Below are positions 16,759-24,016 of a DNA stretch of 41,714 bases, piece by piece. The stretch is from the NCBI GenBank assembly GCA_947367255.1, contig CANBCZ010000016.1:1-41714 (forward strand), written 5' to 3'. Origin of the DNA: an uncultured Alistipes sp. (GTDB taxonomy: Bacteria; Bacteroidota; Bacteroidia; Bacteroidales; Rikenellaceae). The first letter of the stretch is position 1, and each line of letters opens with the position of its first letter. A program made the position numbers and the translations under genes. The notes under the pieces are model-generated. The model searched no databases. It was not told the origin of the DNA and saw nothing but the letters and a program-made list of their open reading frames with translations.

Positions 16759-17214
16759 TTACTTAATCTCGTTTAACTTAATTGACTTAGGGTTCTGTGC
16801 AGCGTGTGGATGCTCAGCACCTGCATAAACCTTCAGATTCTTGAAAATAGCTGCACCGAGGCGAGTCTTAGGGAGCATACCCTTTACAGCCTCCTCTACT
16901 ACAGCTGTTGGCTTACGGTTGAGCAGGTCCGCTGGAGTAGCGAAACGCTGACCACCCGGATAGCCGGTGTGACGAACATAGACCTTGTCGGTCAACTTCT
17001 TGCCTGTAAGCTTCACCTTGTCAGCGTTGATAACGATAACATAGTCACCGCAATCAACGTGTGGAGTGTAGCTAGGCTTGTTTTTACCACACAGGATCTT
17101 TGCAACCTGTGAAGCCAAACGACCCAACACCTCGTTTGTTGCATCGATAACTACCCACTCTTTGTTGGCAGTCGCTGCATTTACCGAGATGGTTTTGTAG
17201 CTTAATGAATCCAT
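16759..17214 (-). CDS. rplM: 50S ribosomal protein L13
   Basis: This 151-residue protein carries the L13 motifs WVVIDATNEVLGRLASQVAK, YTPHVDCGDYVIVINA and AVKGMLPKTRLG. It heads the rplM-rpsI unit and probably the whole run to tsf. The promoter (17277-17307) and a leader hairpin (17258-17272) lie upstream. Confidence 0.97.
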   Translation of the reverse strand: MDSLSYKTISVNAATANKEWVVIDATNEVLGRLASQVAKILCGKNKPSYTPHVDCGDYVIVINADKVKLTGKKLTDKVYVRHTGYPGGQRFATPADLLNRKPTAVVEEAVKGMLPKTRLGAAIFKNLKVYAGAEHPHAAQNPKSIKLNEIK

Positions 17215-17257
17215 TTGTTGTTAATTAATACTTGTTGTTAATAAATTATAATCCAAC

Positions 17258-17272
17258 CTCGCACTTTGCGAG
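17258..17272 (-). promoter_or_regulatory. Hairpin at the 5' end of the rplM mRNA
   Basis: CTCGCA-AAG-TGCGAG on the minus strand forms a 6-bp stem with a 3-nt loop. It starts about 5 nt after the -7 box, so it would be the first structure in the transcript, about 45 nt before the rplM start codon. Confidence 0.4.
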
Positions 17273-17276
17273 TGCG

Positions 17277-17307
17277 CAAAGATACGACAAATTTCTGAAA
17301 TACACAA
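17277..17307 (-). promoter_or_regulatory. Promoter of the rplM operon
   Basis: On the minus strand TTG (17307-17305), 20 nt, then TATCTTTG (17284-17277) matches the Bacteroidales consensus. The region upstream is very AT-rich, as expected for a strong promoter. Confidence 0.75.
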
Positions 17308-17388
17308 CATTTACCGAAAAATTAAAATTTTTTAATTAGAAAAGTTCTATATCCTATCTCTTTTAACCAAAATTTGCTCTGTAACAAC

Positions 17389-17417
17389 AAAAAAGAGCGA
17401 GAAAAATCCCGCTCTTG
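17389..17417 (-). terminator. Terminator of the gmk-M23 operon
   Basis: AAGAGCG and CGCTCTT form the stem, followed on the minus strand by TTTTTTG. It lies about 20 nt after the M23 peptidase stop codon. Confidence 0.75.
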
Positions 17418-17433
17418 TCACCATTTTTTACGA

Positions 17434-18396
17434 CTACTTCACTCTGAGAACCTTACCAATTTGCAGAGTTGTCGTTGGCTTTATGCCGTTAAGTCGGCAG
17501 AGTGCCGAGACTGTTGTGCCGTTTCGTTTGGCAATCAGTCCGAGATAGTCACCACTGCGCACTTTGTAGTAACGCTTTTCGGCAGAGAGTTCGTTCTCCT
17601 TTTTCTCTGCTGCATTGCGCTCGGTCTCGGCATTAAAGTCCTGCTCATATCGCGAGTAGATGCTAAAATAGCTCTTCTTGAGCAGGAAGTGGTCACGACG
17701 AAGCTCTCCTGTGCGGAAATTTATAAGTCGCTCAGGGTCAAACGATTGTCCATAGTAGCGAGTCTCAAAGTGTAGGTGCGGACCGGTACTTCTGCCGGAG
17801 TTACCACCGAGAGCAATAGGCTGACCTGCCACTACCCTGTCGTTCTCCTCTACAAGTCGCGCAGAGAGGTGTCCGTGGTAGGTCTCAAGACCGTTGTCGT
17901 GGCGGATAATAATCAGTGTTCCGTAGCCCGTATCTGTCGCCTTAGAGAAGCGCACGCGACCATCAAAAGCGGCACAAATTGTATCGCCCACCTTGATAGC
18001 CATATCGATACCGTTGTGTGCTCGGCGGTGGCGAATACCATAGCGCGAAGTGATACGACCCACATACGGATAGCGATAGTGTTTCAGGCTGTCCACAAGG
18101 CTGATTGCCACCGAAGAGGGTATCGAGTCGAGTCTGACAGAGCGGTATGGCGAGATATTGTCATTATCCCAATAACGGCTGTAGATGGTAGAGTCCTGCT
18201 CCGCCTTTATCGGGTTGATATAACGCCAAGTGCCATCGTTAAAGAGCAACACTTTGAGTGCCTTGTTCTCTGTCTCCAGAGTATCCACAACAATTGGATC
18301 AACAACAGGCTTAATAGCTTGAACTGCAAGAGAATCAAGCGCATAGAGGTTTACTGTAGCAAGCAGTGCCACAGCTGTAGTAAAAAATCTCTTCAT
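17434..18396 (-). CDS. M23 family metallopeptidase with C-terminal LysM
   Basis: This 320-residue secreted protein has a signal peptide (KRFFTTAVALLATVNLYA), a peptidase domain at about 110-220 and a LysM peptidoglycan-binding domain at 277-319 (YYKVRSGDYLGLIAKRNGTT). The zinc ligands and catalytic residues are present: HNGID (H128, D131), YHGH (H174, H176) and GPHLHFE (H207, H209). It should cut peptide crosslinks in the periplasm, for cell division or wall remodelling. It is the last gene of the gmk-nadD-ddl-DUF3109 operon, so wall synthesis (Ddl) and wall cutting are cotranscribed. Confidence 0.92.
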   Translation of the reverse strand: MKRFFTTAVALLATVNLYALDSLAVQAIKPVVDPIVVDTLETENKALKVLLFNDGTWRYINPIKAEQDSTIYSRYWDNDNISPYRSVRLDSIPSSVAISLVDSLKHYRYPYVGRITSRYGIRHRRAHNGIDMAIKVGDTICAAFDGRVRFSKATDTGYGTLIIIRHDNGLETYHGHLSARLVEENDRVVAGQPIALGGNSGRSTGPHLHFETRYYGQSFDPERLINFRTGELRRDHFLLKKSYFSIYSRYEQDFNAETERNAAEKKENELSAEKRYYKVRSGDYLGLIAKRNGTTVSALCRLNGIKPTTTLQIGKVLRVK

Positions 18397-18399
18397 ATA

Positions 18400-18996
18400 T
18401 TATTTAGTCTCTTTCAGCAAATCTTCAGCGCACTCCAACTGAGCATAAAACTCCTCACCAAAGCGACGGATAATAGGTTCCTTGAGCGACTTATAGACGG
18501 GTATTCCGAGGTTTTTGCCATTCTGACAAGCCGAGCGGCAGATGCCCCAACGGTGATAGTTCAGTCCCACCGTACCATTTGAGAACTCCACCACACGGAT
18601 AGGATAGAGGTGGCACGAGATAGGCTTCTTGAAGGCGCACTTTCCTGCACGATATGCCGCCTCGATGGCACAGAGAGTTATCCCCTGCTCGTTTACAAAA
18701 GTGTAGGCGCACTCGCAACCATTTACAAGCGGAGTGGTGTAATCGCCATCTGCATCGACAACCATAAATCCCTGCTCCTCCACGGCTGCAATACCCTCAG
18801 GAGTCATATAGGGTTTGTAGTTCTCGTACTCCTGCTCGAGGATATCCACCTCGTCTATGTCGAGCGGAGCACCCGAATCGCCATCGATGCAGCACTGACC
18901 CTTACAGGCTGCAATATCGCAGCAGAAGTGCTCTGTAAGCAGGTCGGTGCTTACAATCTTACCATCAATCTCTATCATATGTAGGAAGTGACTCAC
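18400..18996 (-). CDS. DUF3109 family cysteine-rich protein
   Basis: This 198-residue protein is rich in cysteine: HFCCDIAACKGQCC (C25, C26, C31, C35, C36), NGCECAY, LCAIE, GKCAFKKPISCHLYP and WGICRSAC. The spacing is that of DUF3109/YkgJ-like proteins, which are thought to bind a metal or Fe-S cluster; no reaction is established. There is no signal peptide, so it is cytoplasmic. It is tightly packed between ddl (2 nt) and the M23 gene (3 nt). Confidence 0.85.
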   Translation of the reverse strand: MSHFLHMIEIDGKIVSTDLLTEHFCCDIAACKGQCCIDGDSGAPLDIDEVDILEQEYENYKPYMTPEGIAAVEEQGFMVVDADGDYTTPLVNGCECAYTFVNEQGITLCAIEAAYRAGKCAFKKPISCHLYPIRVVEFSNGTVGLNYHRWGICRSACQNGKNLGIPVYKSLKEPIIRRFGEEFYAQLECAEDLLKETK

Positions 18997-18998
18997 AA

Positions 18999-19991
18999 TT
19001 ATTTGAATCTATTTAACGAATCCTCGATAACAATATCATACAGCTCGCCGAGTGTCATACCCGCCTCGCGTACCTGCTTTGGCACAATGCTACCACTGCT
19101 CATACCCGGAATAGAGTTAATCTCGATCATATACGGCTCACCCGCCTCGGTAACGATAAAGTCGATACGCACAATACCGCTACAACGGCAGGCACGATAT
19201 GCCTCAAGGGTCATACGGTTCAGCTTCGCCTTAACATCGTCGCTGATCTGCGCAGGGGTAATCTCATCAGAGAGACCCTCGGTATACTTCGCCTCATAGT
19301 CGAAGAAGTCGCGCTTTGAGACAATCTCGGTAATCGGCAACAAAATCTCTCTATCCTTAGTTATAACGACGCCACAGCCAAACTCGCGACCGACGATACA
19401 CTCCTCGATAAGCACCTGATCGCTCTCGGCAAATGCCGCCTCAACAGCCGCCTCCACCTGCTCTACAGCGGTCACTTTGGTAACGCCGAAGCTGCTGCCG
19501 CTTGCATTTGGTTTTATGAAGAGTGGCAGACCCAGCTGTGCTACGATATCCTCGGGAGCGACCTTGTCACCCCTACTTATAAATATCTCGCGCGCGAGGT
19601 TGATACCTCTGCCCGCTACGGCACGCTTGGTCGAGATCTTGTCGAATGTTATGGTTGAACTTACCTGCGAACAAGAGGAGTACGGGATACCCATCAGGTC
19701 GAGATAACCCTGCAGTTTACCATCCTCGCCCGGTGTGCCGTGGATGATGATAAGTGCATACTCAAAGAGGGTCTTCTCCCCCGCTACTGTGAGCGAAAAG
19801 TCGTTTTTATCCACCTCCCACTGCGTTCCATCAGCAGCGGTGTAGGTCATATTTCTATAGTGAAGGTCGATAACCTTTACATCGTACTTGTTGCTGTCTA
19901 ACGCTGCTGCAATCTGATTTGCACTATTCAGCGCAATCTCACGCTCCGATGAGTTACCACCGGCAAGCAGAGCAACTTTCAATTTTCCCAT
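18999..19991 (-). CDS. ddl: D-alanine--D-alanine ligase
   Basis: This 330-residue ATP-grasp enzyme joins two D-Ala for the peptidoglycan stem. It shows LLAGGNSSEREIALNSA, HGTPGEDGKLQGYLD, PLFIKPNASGSSFGV, DYEAKYTEG (the loop with the Tyr usual for D-Ala, not D-Lac, specificity) and the metal-binding MIEINSIPGMSSGSIVP near residue 300. Length is normal. It sits in one operon with gmk and nadD; the gap from nadD is 6 nt. Confidence 0.96.
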   Translation of the reverse strand: MGKLKVALLAGGNSSEREIALNSANQIAAALDSNKYDVKVIDLHYRNMTYTAADGTQWEVDKNDFSLTVAGEKTLFEYALIIIHGTPGEDGKLQGYLDLMGIPYSSCSQVSSTITFDKISTKRAVAGRGINLAREIFISRGDKVAPEDIVAQLGLPLFIKPNASGSSFGVTKVTAVEQVEAAVEAAFAESDQVLIEECIVGREFGCGVVITKDREILLPITEIVSKRDFFDYEAKYTEGLSDEITPAQISDDVKAKLNRMTLEAYRACRCSGIVRIDFIVTEAGEPYMIEINSIPGMSSGSIVPKQVREAGMTLGELYDIVIEDSLNRFK

Positions 19992-19997
19992 TTTATC

Positions 19998-20579
19998 TTA
20001 CCAAAGTTTGTTGTTTCTAATATATCTCTCCACCTCGGGACAGACCATCGCCTCTATCGCCTCGCCCGCCGCAAGAGAACGCCTGATGTCGGTTGCCGAA
20101 AAGTCAAATAGCGGAGCATCAGAGAGATAGGTCATCTTGTCTGCGAGTTTCTCCACATTGTATCCCGGACGAGGATAGACAAAAATCGGATAGTTCTCCA
20201 AAATCTGCTCATACTCTTTCCAGCTGTCAAATCGCTCCACATTATCGGCGCCCATAAGTATCGAGAAGCGCATCTGCTCGCCGAAATTATCGTTCAAAAA
20301 GCGCAGAGTATCAATCGTATACGACGGTCGCGGAAGAGTAAACTCCACTGCCGACACAAGTATCTTCTCCGGATATTTCGACGCCTGACAAGCGGCTGTG
20401 CACATCTCATAACGCGAGAACTCCGGCGCAAGGTCCGACGACTGCTTGTGTGGGTTCTGCGGCGAGACAATCAGTATCACCTCATCGGCAATACCACGCT
20501 CTACGGCATACTCCGCCAGAGCAATATGCCCGTGATGCACAGGGTTAAACGAACCGAAATAGAGAAGTACGCGTTTCAT
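19998..20579 (-). CDS. nadD: Nicotinate-nucleotide adenylyltransferase
   Basis: This 193-residue enzyme makes deamido-NAD from nicotinate mononucleotide and ATP. The nucleotidyltransferase signature FGSFNPVHHGHIALAEYA (HxGH at 15-18) and the second motif FSATDIRRS (160-168) are present. The start codon overlaps the gmk stop by one base (TAATG). Confidence 0.95.
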   Translation of the reverse strand: MKRVLLYFGSFNPVHHGHIALAEYAVERGIADEVILIVSPQNPHKQSSDLAPEFSRYEMCTAACQASKYPEKILVSAVEFTLPRPSYTIDTLRFLNDNFGEQMRFSILMGADNVERFDSWKEYEQILENYPIFVYPRPGYNVEKLADKMTYLSDAPLFDFSATDIRRSLAAGEAIEAMVCPEVERYIRNNKLW

Positions 20580-21142
20580 TACTCGGCAATAAACTTATCG
20601 ATAATGTTGCAAGTGGCAGCAATAGCCTCCTCCAACACATCATTTACGACAATGTGGTCGAACTCCGGCGCACGCTCAATCTCCTGCGACGCCTTTGCCA
20701 CACGCTTGGCAATAACCTCCGGTGCATCTGTTGCACGACCAACCAGACGACGCTCAAGCTCCTCGATAGATGGCGGCATAATAAATATCGAGCACGCCTT
20801 CTCTCCAAAAATTCGCTTCAGATTTACTCCTCCGACAACATCTACATCGAAGACGATGATATTACCCTTGCCCCAAATTCTCTCCACCTCACTGCGTAGT
20901 GTACCGTAGTGCGTTCCGGCATATACAGCCTCATACTCTACAAAGGCATCCTCGGCTATGCGACGCAGAAACTCCTCCTCAGTGAGAAAGTAGTAGTCTA
21001 CACCATCCACCTCCTGACCTCTCGGAGCACGAGAAGTGGCAGAGATCGAGAACTCAAACTGCGGATACTTTTTCAACAACTGATGTACTATCGTTGTCTT
21101 GCCCGACCCGCTCGGCGCTGAAAATATGATAACTTTTTCCAT
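20579..21142 (-). CDS. gmk: Guanylate kinase
   Basis: This 187-residue enzyme phosphorylates GMP to GDP. The P-loop FSAPSGSGKTTIVHQLL (residues 7-23), TSRAPRGQEVDGVDYYFL for GMP binding, and the lid region RRLVGRATDAPEVIAKR are clear. It is the first gene of the five-gene operon running to 17434. Confidence 0.97.
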   Translation of the reverse strand: MEKVIIFSAPSGSGKTTIVHQLLKKYPQFEFSISATSRAPRGQEVDGVDYYFLTEEEFLRRIAEDAFVEYEAVYAGTHYGTLRSEVERIWGKGNIIVFDVDVVGGVNLKRIFGEKACSIFIMPPSIEELERRLVGRATDAPEVIAKRVAKASQEIERAPEFDHIVVNDVLEEAIAATCNIIDKFIAE

Positions 21143-21168
21143 GTCTCTATGCCATTGGCTGTTTTAAT

Positions 21169-21176
21169 CAAAGGTA
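21169..21176 (-). promoter_or_regulatory. Predicted -7 box of the gmk operon
   Basis: The minus strand reads TACCTTTG about 26 nt before the gmk start codon. It is the only clear promoter found ahead of the five closely spaced genes. Confidence 0.65.
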
Positions 21177-21218
21177 GCCCCATTCTCTAAAATTTTATCG
21201 TCAGAACACGACCACCCG

Positions 21219-21345
21219 TTTTGTTGTCAGAGTGGTGCAGTTGCGGGGCATCGTGAGATTTCACAACGATGGATAGTACAAGAAGGTACAGCCATTGTTG
21301 GGAAGTCGAGGGATGTGCCGCAAATGCGCCGCTATCACAACAAAA
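21219..21345. repeat. Dispersed palindromic element, copy B
   Basis: About 127 bp, starting TTTTGTTGTCAGAGTGG and ending CTATCACAACAAAA, which abuts the yicC stop codon with no gap. The central stem is CAACGATGG/CCATTGTTG with inner GTAC/GTAC arms; the right-arm hairpin is degenerate (GCCGCAAATGCGCCGC). Confidence 0.8.
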
Positions 21346-22218
21346 CTACAGAATGTTGAGGACTTGCTCCTTAATCTTCTCAAGCTCATCCTTCATCTTC
21401 ACCACCAACACCTGAATATCGTGATTATTCGCCTTTGAACCGGTGGTGTTTATCTCGCGACCCATCTCCTGAGCTATGAAGCCGAGTTTGCGACCCGCCA
21501 TAGGCTCGGTGGCTGCGACCTCACGGAAGTAGTTGCAGTGAGAGGCAAGGCGCACCTTCTCCTCGGTGATGTCGAGCTTCTCGATGTAGAAAATCATCTC
21601 CTGCTCAAGACGGTTCTCATCTACCTCCACGCCGAGCTTTGCAATACCCTCGCGGATACGAGTGCGCACAGCATCTGCGCGTGCAGCCTCAAACGGAGTT
21701 ACGGCATCGCGATATGCCTCAATCTTTGTTACGCGGTCAAGCAGGTCTGCGATAAGGGTGTTACCCTCCTTTGTGCGGAAGGCATCGAGCTGCTCTGCTG
21801 CGAGCTTTACCGCCTCGACAACCGCTGCAATCTCCTCATCAGATACGGTCTCGCTCTCGGTCGAAAGGACATTCGGCATACGAAGCACAGCCGGCACGAT
21901 AGCATCGTAGGCAGCATCTACGCCCGAAAAGCTGAGCGCATCTGTCACCTGATGCAGGTATGCGCGGAAGATATCCTTGTTAATCACGCCACCTGTCTGC
22001 ACCGCCTCGCTCTCGTAGGTAACAATCACATCCACCTTACCACGAACAAGAGCCTTAGATACGACACTGCGCACCTCAAACTCTGCCGCACGATACGCCA
22101 TAGGCATCTTTACAGAGAGGTCCAACTGCTTTGAATTGAGCGAGCGAATCTCCGCTACAAACTTCTTATTTCCAACTTTCACCTCGGCCTTACCGAAGCC
22201 TGTCATTGACTTTTGCAT
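21346..22218 (-). CDS. yicC: YicC family endoribonuclease
   Basis: This 290-residue protein begins MQKSMTGFGKAEVKVGNKKF and has the conserved IRSLNSKQLDLSVKMP and C-terminal LGFIAQEMGREINTTGSKAN. The family contains endoribonucleases involved in RNA decay and stationary-phase survival. Length is normal. It has its own promoter at 22239-22246 and ends directly against dispersed element B. Confidence 0.93.
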   Translation of the reverse strand: MQKSMTGFGKAEVKVGNKKFVAEIRSLNSKQLDLSVKMPMAYRAAEFEVRSVVSKALVRGKVDVIVTYESEAVQTGGVINKDIFRAYLHQVTDALSFSGVDAAYDAIVPAVLRMPNVLSTESETVSDEEIAAVVEAVKLAAEQLDAFRTKEGNTLIADLLDRVTKIEAYRDAVTPFEAARADAVRTRIREGIAKLGVEVDENRLEQEMIFYIEKLDITEEKVRLASHCNYFREVAATEPMAGRKLGFIAQEMGREINTTGSKANNHDIQVLVVKMKDELEKIKEQVLNIL

Positions 22219-22238
22219 AATCGGTCTATTTTATCCCA

Positions 22239-22246
22239 CAAAGGTA
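22239..22246 (-). promoter_or_regulatory. Predicted -7 box of yicC
   Basis: The minus strand reads TACCTTTG about 20 nt before the yicC start codon. Confidence 0.65.
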
Positions 22247-22269
22247 CTAATTTTTTCTTAAAAAATTAA

Positions 22270-22300
22270 AAATACGCACCAGAATTTCTGATGCGTATTT
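22270..22300 (-). terminator. Terminator-like hairpin upstream of yicC
   Basis: AAATACGCA and TGCGTATTT pair with an imperfect inner stem. On the minus strand the stem is followed by TTTTAATTTTTT, so it could stop transcripts from gyrA/TPR or from the repeat region before yicC. Confidence 0.6.
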
Positions 22301-22336
22301 GGCTATTAGCCGTTAGCCACGCTCGACGAGGGGTCA

Positions 22337-22512
22337 TATTTGCACTACCAATTTGGTGTCAGAAGGTAGTTGCTCAAAACCTTGTCCTAAATCACACTTT
22401 TAAGCGAGGGATTATATTTGCACTACCAATTTGTTGTCAAAAGATAGTTATTCAAAGCCTTGTCGTAAATCGCACTTTTAAGCGAGGGGGTTCCACGCTC
22501 GGCGAAGAGTCA
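22337..22512. repeat. Imperfect 78-bp tandem duplication next to element C
   Basis: TATTTGCACTACCAATTTG followed by a GTC tract begins at 22337 and 22415, with matching sequence between (CCTTGTC, TTTTAAGCGAGG), and again at 22513, where full element C follows. These look like extra copies of the element's left flank. No gene is visible in 22219-22654. Confidence 0.65.
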
Positions 22513-22525
22513 TATTTGCACTACC

Positions 22526-22654
22526 AATTTGGTGTCAGAACGTGGTAGTAGGCGTGCATCACAAAAGAAACCCCTTTGGAATAGTAGTAAAACCTACAGC
22601 CCAAAGGGGTTTACTTTTAGAGATGTGCGGCTAATACCGCGTTATCACGCCAAA
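22526..22654. repeat. Dispersed palindromic element, copy C
   Basis: About 129 bp from AATTTGGTGTCAGAACGTGG to GTTATCACGCCAAAT, touching the stop codon of the TPR gene. The central stem is replaced by a different but still paired sequence, AAACCCCTTTGG with CCAAAGGGGTTT; the right-arm hairpin is GCGG-CTAATA-CCGC. Confidence 0.8.
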
Positions 22655-23995
22655 TTACTCAAGACCTTTAAGCTTCTTGTACACAGCATTATACTTATTG
22701 TACTTATCCATCACACCCGGCTCCTCACGAAGAAGGAAGCAAACCTCCTTAAGGATCTGTGCGCAGTCTACATTCTCAGTGTTAAGAGAGTGTGCCTTCT
22801 CGAGGTATGGGATAGCCTCCATATATACTGAGCGAACGCGCTGACGCTCTGCAAGATACTCCTCCTGGCTGGTGAAGCTGTCGAGCTTAGAGTTGAACTC
22901 GCGGTTCTCGTGCTCAGCCTTTGATACATAGAAGTAACCGATGTAGAAGTTAGTATCGTAGTCATTTGGCTTCAGAGCGTCGATCTTCTTGAATGAAGCG
23001 ATACACTCGTCGAAGTTGTTAAGTTTGTAGAATACACGACCACGACCGAACCAAAGGTCTGCGTTGTCAGGGTTCTCAGCGAGGAACTTGTCGATCATCT
23101 CAACGAGCTCTGCAGGGTCACCAACGCCCTCCTCAGCAGTGTAGAGTGACATCAGACCATCGAGAATACGCTCGTTCTTTGGGAACTTCTCGATACCCTC
23201 GAGCAGAATATTCTTAGCCTTTACAAGGTTCTCCTTGTTGTCCTCACGCTGACCATAGTAGCAGTGGAAGAGGTAGTAGTAGAGGTTACCTGTCTCGTCA
23301 GAGTAGTTGAGCTCACGAGCCTTATCGAGGTACTTCTCACCATCTACGAAGTACTGCTTGTTGTCAGCACCGAGGAATGCAGCCATCTGACCTGCAAAGA
23401 AGTAGTACTTAGGGTCTACCTGAGTATAGATCTTGCTCTGCTGGAGAGTTGCAGCCTTAACAAATGCATCGATAGCAACCTCGAAGTTAGGGATATATGT
23501 GCTAACCTCACCGAGCTGCGAGTAGTAGTTGATAGCAGTATCGAGGATAGGCTTAACCTTTGCTACGGTCTTCTCATCGAGCTCGATAGCCTTAGCTGCA
23601 GCCTCAACGATAACCTCAAACAGACCATCCTTAATAACCTTAGTCTGATCCCAAGCTGCTACGCGGTTGTTCTCCACATAAACCTTAACCCAAGGGTAAA
23701 TGAGCAACTGACGACCCTTATCGTCTGTAGAGGTCTCAGACGGAGTACCCATAGTATAGTTAAGGAATGTAGCATCGAGAGATGTTGAGAGTGACTTTGT
23801 AGGCTCCATCAGAGCATCGGTATAAACCTTTGCACGATTTACCCAAACTGAAGCCTTTGCAGACTTCTTAGCATCTGCAGCCTCTACATCGCTCTTGTTA
23901 AGCTTTGCAAGAATTGCTGCGTCATTCACCTTCTGTGCAGTAGCAGGCACTACCAAAGCCATTGCAGCTGCTACCATCAAGATAATCTTTTTCAT
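22655..23995 (-). CDS. Secreted tetratricopeptide-repeat protein
   Basis: This 446-residue protein has a signal peptide (KKIILMVAAAMALVVPATAQ) and several TPR-like helical pairs, clearest around residues 180-260 and 300-400 (for example ENPDNADLWFGRGRVFYKLN, then FDECIASFKKIDALKPND). It is predicted to be a periplasmic scaffold for protein-protein contacts; no enzyme motif is seen. It follows gyrA by 21 nt in the same direction, a neighbour pair that recurs in Bacteroidales, so it is probably cotranscribed. Confidence 0.85.
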   Translation of the reverse strand: MKKIILMVAAAMALVVPATAQKVNDAAILAKLNKSDVEAADAKKSAKASVWVNRAKVYTDALMEPTKSLSTSLDATFLNYTMGTPSETSTDDKGRQLLIYPWVKVYVENNRVAAWDQTKVIKDGLFEVIVEAAAKAIELDEKTVAKVKPILDTAINYYSQLGEVSTYIPNFEVAIDAFVKAATLQQSKIYTQVDPKYYFFAGQMAAFLGADNKQYFVDGEKYLDKARELNYSDETGNLYYYLFHCYYGQREDNKENLVKAKNILLEGIEKFPKNERILDGLMSLYTAEEGVGDPAELVEMIDKFLAENPDNADLWFGRGRVFYKLNNFDECIASFKKIDALKPNDYDTNFYIGYFYVSKAEHENREFNSKLDSFTSQEEYLAERQRVRSVYMEAIPYLEKAHSLNTENVDCAQILKEVCFLLREEPGVMDKYNKYNAVYKKLKGLE

Positions 23996-24016
23996 AGTAT
24001 AAAAATTTGGTTTGAT

